Shown: in pieces, positions 11,866-22,352 of the stretch
Position numbering within the stretch: position 1 is the first letter of the stretch
How the letters are laid out: every line of letters begins with the position of its first letter
Source of the DNA: Pisolithus tinctorius
Taxonomy: Eukaryota; Basidiomycota; Agaricomycetes; Boletales; Pisolithaceae
Direction: 5' to 3'
Length of the DNA: 64,000 bases
Assembly: GCA_024663395.1 (NCBI GenBank)
Contig: JANFAH010000029.1
Location: 496,001-560,000 of the forward strand
Notes under the pieces: generated by a model
Told to the model about the DNA's origin: nothing
The model's input: only the letters and a program-made list of their open reading frames with translations
Database searches by the model: none
Translations under genes and position numbers: made by a program

Positions 11866-12423
11866 CTCTGACAGGACCAGCTTCTGATGAGAGGGTTCGT
11901 GCATCGCGTGCTTTGATAAGTGTTACAAAACGTCAGTGTGGGTGCGGTGCAGAGCACGTGTATCACATACCGCTGAGGATGTGTTTGCATTGTGGGGTAG
12001 CCGTGAGGGGCGATTTGATCATTATTTGCATCGCTTCGCGGACTACCCCGGTCGACATCTGAGAGCTCAGCTTCGGACTTGACGCTAGCATCAGAAACCA
12101 AATTGTACGATGGCTCACGAACCCTACGTGCCTTACTCGAGCTAGGTTGTGTGGGGCCTAAAACTGACTCCACCCTCGCCGCATGGTATGGTTGCGATTC
12201 CGAAAGTTGACATCAAGAATGGGCAAGTTCGAAGCAAGGATGTTATCTGCGCCGTTCCCTAGTATACGTCTCCGTTCCTGCTTCTGGATGAATGGGTTCC
12301 AAAATCACAGGAGGTATCGCAGTAAATGGAGAGTTGTCGAGGAGCATCGTTTAGTGATGGCGATGAATAACTTTGGTATGCGCCGCGAACAAGGATTTGC
12401 TAAAGTGCCTCGGGGACCAACAT
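11866..12423 (-). pseudogene. fragment of membrane-protein-like gene family (first exon)
   Basis: On the minus strand this matches the long first exon of the family member at 51487-51963 (shared pieces such as HGYPTMQTHPQRYV and VLGPTQPSSSKARRV), but stops and frame changes break it. Nearly the same fragment recurs at 48185-48725. Function of the family unknown. Confidence 0.7.
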
Positions 12424-12674
12424 GATTGAACAACAAAGAATTCCTTGAAGGACCTCATGCTGTCCACGTTGCCACGCGAACTGAACTCCGTTGGAAGTGG
12501 TCGGAAGCGACCTACAAATTACGACCGTATTAAGGTGGTGACTTCGACAGACTTCAAGTAACAACTGAGTGGGACGAGTATGATGGACGCCGCTGCCGAA
12601 CCCACTGACACTCACGGGTTGCCAATCTGAATTGTTACCATTCTACATAGCACTTGTGACCGTTCCATGCATTT
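12424..12674. other. short unrecognised stretch
   Basis: Shares blocks with 48726-48890 and with 5290-5430 (GGGACGAGTATGATGGACGC; AATCTGAATT.TTACCATTCTA). No gene is recognisable. Confidence 0.35.
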
Positions 12675-13317
12675 TGTCGAATCGGGAAAGAAATACGAAG
12701 TAATTCTGGCGACGTCGTTGAAATCGCGGGATTCGATCTCGCGAAAAACAACCCGAATTGTTCGGGCATTCGGATGTATAGGTGTAGGTGCTAAGGACTG
12801 ATATATCATCTTTGTAGCATGCACATCCATCTTGCCAACGAGGTGATAATAGAAACGTAACTGTATAATCTCGTTGATGCCATGTTCGACTTCGTTTGGA
12901 GGAGTTTCCGAATCTTGCGACAGTGTCTCCCGATTACCGTCAAACTGATGCTCGGTGCGCATTCTTTGTGGGATTACAGGGCGGTTCCGGTGAGTTGTCG
13001 GTTCTCTGCGGGGATGCACACTATCCGGGTTCGAGCGTAGCCTAATATAATAGATTTCTTTTAGGCGCAAACACTTCTGCAGTACCCACAGCATTGCATG
13101 ATCAACTGCAGAGATCCAACGAGAACTACCTGAAAGACAGCCGAGTAAAAAGAATCGGTGTACCCCGCGTAGTCCGACCGAGGACTTTTGGTGACTAGAG
13201 AATAGAAGGTCAACACGGAGGGGGGTGCCTCTGGCCAGATTGAGGTGCCCGTTGTGAGCTGGAGCAAAGCCGATCGTGTATGGTTGGAAGAACAAGCTAT
13301 GTGTGATATCGAATGAA
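12675..13317 (+). pseudogene. GH3 pseudogene, exons 6-9 remnants
   Basis: Pieces correspond to exon 6 (GKKYEVIL, EIAGFD), exon 8 and exon 9 (recognisable as NYLKDS, VRPRTFGD, ending in a VMYDI-like codon run) of the intact GH3 genes. The central WRYRLGD segment is deleted and several frames are shifted, so it cannot make an enzyme. Confidence 0.75.
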
Positions 13318-14065
13318 AGGTGGAACGCGGGAAGACGAACAGTTTCTTGTTGTGATAGGTCCCATATCTACCGGATATGCCATATCTGATGCAGCACACG
13401 CACGAAGTTCACGACGTAGGATCTTCCCTGGCGCAGGCATGCTAGATGTTCATTACGTACCGCTTAGGCATATACTCTACCAGGACGATTCCCCTACGTG
13501 GCTTCTTGTGTGGGGCAGCCTTTCGAGAGGCTCTGTCTTGGAATGCCAAGTGCGAACGTCGTTGCCATCTCCTCCATAACGGTTCGTGCAGGGACGACAT
13601 AAGCCCTAGGAAGGGGAATCGGAAAGCTGCACAAAATGTAGGTACCGAACGTAGCCCTCTCTTTGCAGCTTACGGCCCTGGAGAATACGCACCTGGGTAA
13701 TTCCATTTCCTCCCTACCCAGGACACTAGTCACGGCCGCATCGGCCACATCAGGACATTGCAATGGCGGTGGCTCGAGCTCCACAGGTGGCACTGTGGAG
13801 AACGTGGGTAATGTCAGGAAAGAAAAGATATCATCGCTACCTTGGAATCCATAACCATGGGTGAATATTTGAATGATGTGTACCGCGATGAGATAGCCCC
13901 AAGAGCGGATCCATAAACGTACCTTTTACATTTGACCAGCTCCTTCCGTCGGTCGAAAATCAAGGAGAATCTATCTTTTTTGCAGACAGCGATATGTACA
14001 CTGGTTCCAAATCAACCTTCGTCGGAGATACTAGCTGCAGCTAGCAGTGGCGGACGGGAGTCTCA
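13318..14065. other. unrecognised stretch between GH3 copies
   Basis: No recognised gene. A minus-strand frame at 13793-13494 (99 codons) contains QCPDVADAAVTSV and could be a remnant of a transporter loop, but nothing decides it. Confidence 0.3.
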
Positions 14066-14340
14066 GCGGCAGTGAATTCTTGGGTGTACCTGTGTGGGAA
14101 AACCCAGCGCCGGTCCGATATTCCGGGTCAGAAGAGCATAGGCCTTCAAGGCTTCAACGTTTCAACCTTCATGTATCTTGCACTTGACAGGTCGTCTTCG
14201 ATATCCTTTGAAAATCTATATTGTACGTCCGACATAAGCCATCTTTCTCTGCTCTTTCTTTTTCTCTCTACAACCATGTCGCACCAGCAGGCTTGCGGCA
14301 CTCGGAATCTTGACGCACTTCACAGCTTCGTTGGGTAGAT
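14066..14340 (+). other. duplicated segment with small ORF beginning MSHQQACGT
   Basis: The segment is copied at 48895-49165. It contains an ATG at 14278 opening a short frame (MSHQQACGTRNLDALHSFVG) preceded by pyrimidine-rich sequence. In the second copy this frame runs directly into GH3 exon 4. Whether it was ever a first exon of a gene is not clear. Confidence 0.4.
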
Positions 14341-14787
14341 ATTTCGCCGCGGAACCTGCAACAAAAGCCGTAAGTTGGTCGAGTCGATGACTGGATTGTC
14401 GCGTTCAATGTAGGCCTCCGAAATCAGTAAAAATTTCCGTCGGGGCGTTGCCATTCTCACCTCATTTGCTCGCACAGTAACTGATGCACTCAGTGGACCC
14501 AGAATGTCGGGTGCACCTCTGCAGCACTCCATCCTATTCCCCCAAACTCGGGATTTCTCCCTATAGTGCGGCTCGCGCTAGTATGCGTTCTCGGGCTGGA
14601 CGCACCATGTGTTGCGTATTACATTGGGACCCGGGATTGTCCGCAGGGGGAAATGCATAATACGTGGCTGTGCCGATTTACCGCCCCGTGAATTATTCGG
14701 GTTATCTGTAGAAGAGGCGAATAGTAATTGGTCGGATTCCTGATAGTTTCATCACTCGTCACTCGATCTACAGAGTCTGCCTATTAC
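14341..14787. promoter_or_regulatory. upstream region of GH3 gene at 14788
   Basis: No gene recognised. Unlike the copy at 9448, no canonical TATA box aligned ~100 nt before the ATG was seen, so the two intact GH3 genes probably have different promoters. Confidence 0.3.
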
Positions 14788-17036
14788 ATGGAGAGCGCAC
14801 CCCTTGAGCCGTTTACCTCGCTCACACCAGAGCTCACGGAGCGGCTTCGCGAACAGACGTTGAACGTACTGTCGTACCTCGTGAAGACCAACTCTGCTAC
14901 TACCTACTTCAAAGAATCTGCCGTTCTACCGCAGTTCAGGGCCGCACTCCATCTCACCGATGGCCAGATAGATTCTCTGGATTTCTCTGCAGCAGAGCTG
15001 TTCGAGATCTATCGCAACAACGTAGGACTGAGCATCTACGAGGATTATTTCCCTGTTATCTCCCGTTTGTTCGAGCGCCCATGTAACAAGGCATCAGTGG
15101 AGAACCTCATGGCCCCCGGCCTTCCTGTCTTTATTGCGCACTCCTCGGGCACCTCGGGGGGCGCAGCAAAGTACTTCCCCAAGTACCGCCACCCGGAACA
15201 CATGTCAAGGGCGATGGCTGAGACAGCCCGACTTGCAAACCCGCAGAGCAATAACGCAGGAAAGAACTGTAGCTTGGTTTCCCTTACATACCGTCAGGTC
15301 GTAACTCCCCTGGACGGGGATGGAGATATAGCCAAACACATTCCGGTTTGCTTAGTGTCGAGTGGCTGCTACCGCATAGAGAACAATATGGTAAGCTGTG
15401 CGGGAAAAGTGATCCCTCCGGCTAAACCCAATACTATCTCAGCCCGTAGAGAATGATGCTTTCTCTGTCACACTAAAGAGTCAGTAAAACATGTCCCTCT
15501 ACATGGCGCCTCACTAACCACTTCCGTAGTTCCTCGTTACTCATCGCCCATCGCTGTCTCCTTGATCTCCAACTACAAGTCGGTTCTCTTCATGCATGCT
15601 CTCTTTGCGTTGGCAGAGCCCAAGCTCGAGACCATCAGCACCATGTTCACCACCGCATGTCGGGATTTCTGTCGCACGATTGACAATCGCTGGGAGGATC
15701 TCATTCACTGCATCGAAACAGGCGTGATGCCCGATTTAGACGGAATCGAAGCTGTGAAGGATAATCTTCAGGTGCGTCTCTCTTAACTGCGGCGCCAAGA
15801 TCATCATCATACAGGTGCTGATCCTGAGTTCCACAGCGTTTCCTTCGGCCAAACCCGGATCGCGCCGAGGAGCTGCGCAGGATCGGCAAAGCAACTGATA
15901 CCCCTGGATGGTTCAGACGGATTTGGCCCCAGTTGCGTGTGATCCTAGCAAATGCCAGTGGTCCATTTGCCACCCTTATCCCAGAGGTATAGCTTTTCGC
16001 CCCACCTCGTGGCGCGTCCTGAACATGCTCAATTTAGATCCGGCATTATGCTGGTCCCGATGTGTCTGTCCAGTCTGTGGTGATTGCTAGCAGCGAAGCG
16101 TTTTTGGCCGTTGTGTACGACCCAAGGGACCTTAACCTGTACAGCGTTGTTGGTTCCGACGACGTCATCGAGTTCCTACCCGTAGAAAAACCAGAGGAAT
16201 CTAAATATCTTGCTCAATCGGTTAGTTCCTGTCTGCCTTGTGCGTTGTGCTGCAGATGCTGACCCCTTTTGAATTAGTGGAACGTCGAATTGGGCAGGAA
16301 ATACGAAGTGGTTCTGACAACGAGAGATGGATTCTGGCGGTATCGCCTTGGCGATGTTGTTGAGATCGCAGGGTTCAATCCTCGCGACGGACAACCTCTT
16401 ATCAGGTACATCGGGGTGCGCTTCATTTTTTCCAGTCAATGTATTGTATCTGACCACTCGTCGCAGCGGCGACAGTAAGTGTTCGGGCATCCCTGGAAAA
16501 TGAACATACAAGTTAAAGATGGATATATCATTTTAGCATGCACATCCGTCTTGCAAACGAGGTGACAACGGAAACGCAGCTTCGCAATGTCATTGACGCC
16601 ACGTCCGACCTGTTTGGAGGGGTTTCTGAGTTCTGCGTTTCCCCTGATTACCGCCAGGTGGTTGCTCGGTACGCATTCTTTGTTGAATTACAGGGCGATC
16701 CTGGTAAGTTCCTCCGTGGCCTATGAGGCGACACACCTGGGTTTGGGCACAGCAACCTGATCTACCAAATTTCCTTCAGGCGCAAACATTTCTGCGGTAC
16801 CTACTGCGTTGCATAATCAACTGCAGAAACACAATGAAAACTACCTGAGAGATAGTCAAATGGGGAAAATCGGCGTACCCTGTGTTCGGGTGGTCCGGCC
16901 GGGGACATTTGGCGAGTACAGAGGATGGAAGGTTGCTACGAAGGGTGCTGCCGCTGGCCAGGTGAAGGTGGCCGTGGTGATCTGGGTCGAGGCGGACCGT
17001 GCGTGGCTGGAAGAACGGGTTATGTATGATATCTGA
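14788..17036 (+). CDS. GH3-type acyl-acid amido synthetase, intact, 9 exons
   Basis: Exons 14788-15390, 15443-15479, 15530-15771, 15837-15986, 16038-16220, 16278-16415, 16467-16474, 16537-16703 and 16780-17036 join without a stop into a 594-residue protein. All introns are GT-AG. SSGTSGG is at residues 119-125, SSE at about 362-364, WRYRLGDVVEIAGF at about 425-438, and RPGTF in the last exon, as expected of an ATP-dependent acyl-acid amido synthetase (adenylate-forming, cytosolic). The protein is close to the one at 9448 but differs throughout, so the pair is not a very recent copy. Exon 7 is again 8 nt. An in-frame ATG exists at 14728, but 14788 aligns with the start of the sister gene. The 3' half (exon 4 on) is copied, inactivated, at 49166-50334. 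Confidence 0.9.
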
Positions 17037-17140
17037 AGGAAAGTGAGACGCCGGAAGGTGAATATGTATCTTGAGTTGTGATAGTCTTCACACCATCGTG
17101 CTATGTCGCATGTATTCTACGTATGTACTTTTCGTGTTCA

Positions 17141-17274
17141 GGTGGGCCGACCAGGGACTTCTGGCGACTACAGGAGTGGAAGATCAAGACGAATGGGGTG
17201 CGTCGAGGCAGGTTAATTAGGTGCTCTGCAATCTGGGGCATGGTTGGAAAAACGAGTTATCTATGATATCTGAT
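17141..17274 (+). pseudogene. GH3 last-exon fragment
   Basis: Short duplicate of exon 9 (GRPGTF-like, then WKIKTNG, ending at a GATATCTGA stop) lying ~100 bp after the intact gene. The same fragment follows the pseudogene at 50441-50560, so it was present before the block was copied. Confidence 0.7.
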
Positions 17275-19547
17275 GAAAGGTCAAACGCAGGAAAGGTGAA
17301 TAGGTATATGGCGTAGTGATCAGCTTCATGTAATCCTACAATTTGTAATACAAAGCCCTCCGGGCGCCCCTGGACGCCACAGAAGGAGGCGCCTTATGTT
17401 CAACTATTCGAATTTGTACAAGGGTACGTAGATATTGTCCAACAGGAATGCGAAGTTACGCAATGTGATATGACAATGTTATTACGAGTGGGGGGAATGG
17501 GCAGAGATGAATGGATTATTGACTTGGATGAGCAGTACAAGATCAATTGAGACGAGTAAGACGAATTCCATTGGAGCTATGACAGCGACCTTCGAGGATA
17601 CGAGAAGATACACAATGTGCAAAGAGCACTGGGGCTACCTCCCATGGGCTCGACGGCCCGAGGTTTAGCTTTCACCTTGATGCATAGTACCTACAGCTAC
17701 GGCGTTCTAGGGAATACGAAGTTCCAAGCTACGAAACATCTACAGTACGAGGATTCAGATCAAGTCGATCCACAACCATGTCCCTTCAGAAAGGTGTCTA
17801 CCTTGTCATCGATGGAAGCGGGTTTGTATGTTGACATATCGTCGAACACCTGGTGAGGGGAGACTCCATCCCCGTGTTGGATATCATACAAAGGCACCAT
17901 GATGTCCCATTTTATAGGGGCAACACCACAAACAAACGATTTATTGAAAAATGTCAAACCAAGTTCCAAATTCTAAAGGAGTTGTAGGTATCACAGGCTA
18001 AGTTTACTTTTTTTCATTGAAATCCGCTCTCTCCCATCTCTCCACTAACAAGAGCCCTCCAGATGCCCAGCCTGTGTTTGGCCATATAATAGTTCGTTGT
18101 GAGGCTCTGCCCAGAATCAGTATTGTGCCATAGTAGTTACTGATCAAGACCAGTAGCCCGGCGCCAGTATCGGGGGAACGGTCAGCTGCGATAAACATCA
18201 GCAGTGTAATGTTGAACTTGATAGGGAAGGCAGAGTTGGTTGTGGAAAATGTAGATGTACCTACCCGTTTGTAGAGTTCGCAGTGCATGCACCTTGCCAT
18301 CTCAAGGCACGAAGTGGGAACCAGAAGCCCTTTATCTGTGTGCACCCTCGCCTCCTGCCTCAATGCTGACGAGGTGCACAGATGCCCTTCATCAGTCTTT
18401 CATTGCTCACTGCTGCGTCAACTTTGACCTCTTTCAGCAGTGTATGCTTTCCATGCCTGTGTAAATTCTTCCAAACAGTCAGTGCCAATTCTACAGATTG
18501 TAAAGCAGTCAAAACCATACAGAGAGCTCTAGTGAGCAACAGAAGATGTGGCCACAGCAGACTGGACATCAAGTCATGCAGTGGTACAGGGAGGGACTGT
18601 GAGGAGACCGACTCAGAAGGGTGAGTGAAGAAAGGGTAGTAAGAAGGGTGAGAATGTACGTGTGTACCATATGGGTCTCAGTGTGATAACCAAGGTCCGA
18701 AAGTAGTCACCAAACAGCATCTGTTGTCTGCACGGAGAGCAGATGTGGCAACTAGGAAACTGAAGATTAGTCTGTGAGGTACGCCAAGACAACAACCAGG
18801 TAAATTACTACTACCCACACTGACAATAGTGCCCAGTAACTTCTGCAATTCACTGCCTATCAGCTCATACTCAACCCTTACCAGCACATCGAGAACATCT
18901 ATCGCCAGAGTCACAGCCAACATGACATTCGAGTTACAAACCTGACCTGCGCACTCGACTGTGACCAGCACAAGCTCCCCTGCTTCTATCATAGTGGACT
19001 CCACATCACAACTGGGAGCTGTGTTCCAATTGCCTGACCCAACAGCTGTGTGCAGGGTATACAAGCACTCCTCCTCAATCACGTCCAAGATCCCTATGAG
19101 TGCCATCCATGTACCTGTCCTTTGTGGTCTGGAGTCCACTGTTATGGAATTGCATAAAAGAACCCTTCCAACAGGACTCCCAGACCTCCATTGCATTAGC
19201 ATGCACAGCCTCATGGTCCATGCACATGCACAAAAGTGCATCCAGTAATGTATCAAGAGGTTGCCTGAGACCTTTAATGGAGAATAGCATCTTGATATAC
19301 AGAGTGTCATGAAGTTGTTTTGAGGTTTTTGATGACAGGTCTTCTTGGCTTGATTATGCATTCAGCGACTGAGAAGCTATAGAAGGTGAAAGGGTACGAG
19401 TCCAATGGAGCATGTGTGTTGAAAGGAAGACAGTGTATAGCTAGTGTGTGTAAATTGGCACAGAAAGCAAACAGAAGGTAGAATGTAAGAAGATCACCTG
19501 TTTCTTGTTCCTGAATTTCCAAAGCGCCTCCTGAAACATGATGGATA
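17275..19547. other. gene-poor stretch, no recognised gene
   Basis: Only unconvincing frames are present. The longest (minus strand 19361-18678, 227 codons) shows no family motif and lies in CpG-poor, repeat-like sequence; another (18363-18004) has a hydrophobic patch. It may contain the body of a degenerate Helitron-like element whose end is at 19661. Confidence 0.35.
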
Positions 19548-19661
19548 AACCCCAACATACCGACTCTCCCCAACCCCACCCTGCACATGACCGGAGTTAA
19601 TGGTCTGGTATGATCATGGACGACAAAGAGTTTACAGACCTGGGCCTAACGGTGTCCAGGA
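19548..19661 (-). repeat. Helitron-like terminus, copy 2
   Basis: About 110 bp matches 1233-1346 (shared GTTTACAGACCTGGGCCTAA), and similarity stops at the same TCCTGGA on the minus strand in both copies. Sequence inside the two copies differs, as expected of a family that shares termini but not content. Confidence 0.4.
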
Positions 19662-20412
19662 AAACCTACTGTATTCAGCTACTCTCGCAGCATGATACAC
19701 TGTCACTATGAAACCATATTATGAACAAGGCATGGTAAGTCCAAAAGAACACTACTATGTAATCCAATGCTGCTGGACCAAGTGAGCACCATGCCTCACC
19801 TCTGTTCTGGCCCAATTCAACAAGTAAAGCACAGAATGTATCCCTTGTGGCTCCATGACAAGCACATACACAATTAGCATGCAAACAACATAAACGGTGC
19901 CAGCAAAGGCAAAATATGACTGAACCATGGCTGCTTGGTGCCTGAGATGTACCAGGAGTGTGGCAAGGAAGAAATCAACACCAGGGGATCTGTTTGTCAA
20001 AACTATGGTCCAACAGCTTTGCCAATCATACCTGGATAACAAGGATCCAAATGGGGAAAATAAACACCACTGCATCGCAGAGAACCACAGTCCCCTATGA
20101 GCTGTCTGACATTTCATGTAAGGGGACTGGCCAGTTCCTAAACCCAGCTGATTTACTTACAAAGAATTTCGGTGTCCTGACGGCTAATCCTATTGTAACA
20201 CTAGCCAGTGAAGCAAACAGAGACATGTAACATAATCTCTGGGACCAGTAAGATGATCCTTCCTGGTCAATAGATTGGATAGCGAGGAATCCAACATTGG
20301 TGGCTAAAAGCACAGTAGACTATCAAGAATCAGTGGTGAGCACATCATGTACTAGAGTTGTGACCCTACTCACAAGCAGGTTAGATGCATTGACTTCACT
20401 TTGAAATGTCTT
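19662..20412 (-). pseudogene. membrane-protein-like gene, 3' part, split by element A
   Basis: Read with 28014-28735 as one interrupted gene copy. It encodes VGFLAIQSIDQEG and WSQRLCYMSLF, then a hydrophobic domain with YFAFAG and LIVYVLVMEPQG, matching the uninterrupted copy at 50612-51963. A TAG after HEMSDSS breaks the frame. Chromovirus A entered within the codons for WEAFSK. Confidence 0.75.
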
Positions 20413-20942
20413 TGTTAAGTACGGGGATTGTCCGGGTTGAGACCGGACCGGAGACCGAAGCGGGCGTGAGGCCGAGGGGTCGGGGTCAGAGGTGAAGTCG
20501 GGGATGCAGATGGTTTTGGACTGTTTGGACTTAGCGACTGAGGATACAGCGCTATTCCCTTGCGTGGGTCTCAGTCCGAGTCCGAGGCCGAGACGGAGTT
20601 ATCAGAGGTGACTTAGTTGATTTCAGACTGAGGTCTACAGGCCGAGTATCTACGAGTTTATATACTAGAAGTAACTATAGTACGGAGACCGGTAATGCCG
20701 ATCTCGCAAGGATTGCTAAGAGGATTGGTAAGGCAGATATTAGTAACATATGACTAAGGTAACGGAGACCGGGACAGAGTGGACCGGGGACAAGACCGGG
20801 CGAGGACCTAACCGAAGTGACAGACACTGCAAAGCAGTGTCTACCGCGCTAGACCAACTGGAGATACGGGATTGGCGAGGCCGAGGCCGGACTGAGTGAG
20901 CGCGAGGCCGAGTCCGGCCGGGGTCGAGGCACGACTATGACA
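20413..20942 (-). repeat. 3' LTR of chromovirus A
   Basis: 530 bp, identical to 27484-28013 except for three transitions. TATATAAAC on the minus strand at 20656-20664 is the promoter box. AGTCTGAAAT about 35 nt downstream marks the likely start of R. Confidence 0.95.
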
Positions 20943-20960
20943 GTATCCCCCTCTTAGGGG
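20943..20960 (-). promoter_or_regulatory. polypurine tract of chromovirus A
   Basis: Minus-strand CCTAAGAGGGGGATAC directly abuts the 3' LTR. The same CCTAaGgGGGGGAtAC core precedes the 3' LTRs of elements B and C, so it is the plus-strand primer site. Confidence 0.85.
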
Positions 20961-21079
20961 TCGAACCCATGAGACCCCTGCGAGAGTGGTAGGCTGAGTC
21001 CGAAAATCGGCTGAGTTTGAAAAAATGATACTTGTGGTCCGCTAAGCCCTTTGCGTCTTTCTTTCTCATCCTAACCATC

Positions 21080-22162
21080 ATGTCTGACTCTCGACCGATC
21101 GTCTCCGCCGACAACAACAACGAAGGCCGAGTCGTGATCGACTGGTCCCAGGTGTCGGAAGACGCCATCAAGTACGACACCGACGACGAGGAAGAGACGA
21201 TGAGGGCCAAGGCGAAGGAGAGGAAGCGACGAAAGGCGGCAGAGCAAGCCCGGCGGGAGGAGCAGGCTCGGCTTGAAGCCGAGAGGGTGGCTAGGGAGAA
21301 GGCCGAAGCCGATAGGGCCGAGCGGGAGAGGGCCGAGACCGAGAGAGCAGAGAGGGAGGCCGAAGAGAAGAGAGTGTGCGAGGAGGAAGAGAGACGGGAG
21401 GCCGAGCGTAGACGCAAGGCCGAGGCCGGAAAGGGTAGTGAGGCTGGGGCCGGTGGCAGCGAGGCCGGGGGCGAAGTAAAGAAAGTGGTGATGGACCCCG
21501 GGTGAGTGTCTTTTTCACCCTCGTGCCTGTCCCTCTCTTAACCGTCTTTTAGTTGTACCCGCTACACCCGGGCGAACACCGTCTGCGAGTTCCTCGTGGA
21601 TGGTAACAAGAAGCGGGTCGCCTGCATACGGTGCAACCAGTCCAAAGGCAAGTGTCGCTGGCCCAGGGATGGGAAGGATGCCGAGGCCGGCCCCAAAGCC
21701 GTCAAAGGCAAGAAGAGGAAAGTCGACGAGGAAAACACTGAAGCCGGGCCCAGCAACCAGAAACGGGCGAGGATGAGTGCGAGACCGACCGAGGTCTTGG
21801 ACCTCGATGAGTTCGAGGCCGGCGGGAGCGGGATGAAAGAGGTCGGTGCGGCCAGATACTCGGGCTTGGAGAACAAGCTCGAGCGACTGATTGAGGCCGC
21901 GGGGCTGATTGCCAACAACTTGGCCAGCCTTTTCGAACTCCACGAGACCGCGGTCGAAAACTCGGGTCGCATAGCTGACGCGCTCGAGTCGATACTCGAC
22001 GAATCGTACGGCTTCGGGATGACGGTATCCCCTTCGGACTCGGGCTCGTCTGAGCTCGATTCTGACGAGTTGCGCGAGGAGGCCGAGTGGTTGAAGGCCC
22101 ACGGTGAAGATGAGGAGGAGGAGTCCGAAGGGGAGGACGAGAGTATGGCTGAGGCCGAATAG
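21080..22162 (+). CDS. opposite-strand accessory protein of chromovirus A, Zn-cluster and coiled coil
   Basis: Two exons (21080-21501, 21553-22162) joined by a 51-nt GT-AG intron encode 343 residues on the strand opposite to gag-pol. After an acidic N-terminus (VIDWSQVSEDAIKYDTDDEE) comes a long Glu/Arg/Ala-rich segment (about residues 40-115) that should form a single charged coiled coil. Next is a Cys region: C-x9-C-x12-C-x2-C-x6-C, the last part reading CIRCNQSKGKCRWP, like half of a Zn2Cys6 cluster. A basic KGKKRK nuclear-signal-like patch, a helical segment and a very acidic tail follow. Without the intron the Cys cluster would be out of frame. Homologous genes sit at the same place in elements B and C. 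Function unknown; a nuclear DNA- or RNA-binding factor is the simplest guess. Confidence 0.8.
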
Positions 22163-22352
22163 ACCCGTAGCGTAGTGTTTGTGTTGTTTCCTCTGCGAAT
22201 ATCATGTGCCCGGTGTCCGGTGTCCGGTTTCGATCTTGTATAGTAAGTGAGAGCAAACAAGAAAAGAAAAACATAGTAAGTAAGGGATCAAAAGGAACAC
22301 TAGATACCGATAGAAAACTGAAACTGAAACTGAGGCCGGTTGAGACCGGTCC

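Noticed and set aside
11442..12173. 243-codon minus-strand frame
   Set aside because: It runs antisense through the GH3 last exon and into the membrane-protein-like fragment; no motif of its own.
18678..19361. 227-codon minus-strand frame
   Set aside because: No recognisable motif, in CpG-poor repeat-like sequence, no plausible splice partners; left as unassigned.
21702..22274. 190-codon Arg/Ser-rich minus-strand frame
   Set aside because: Shadow of the intact accessory gene on the plus strand.
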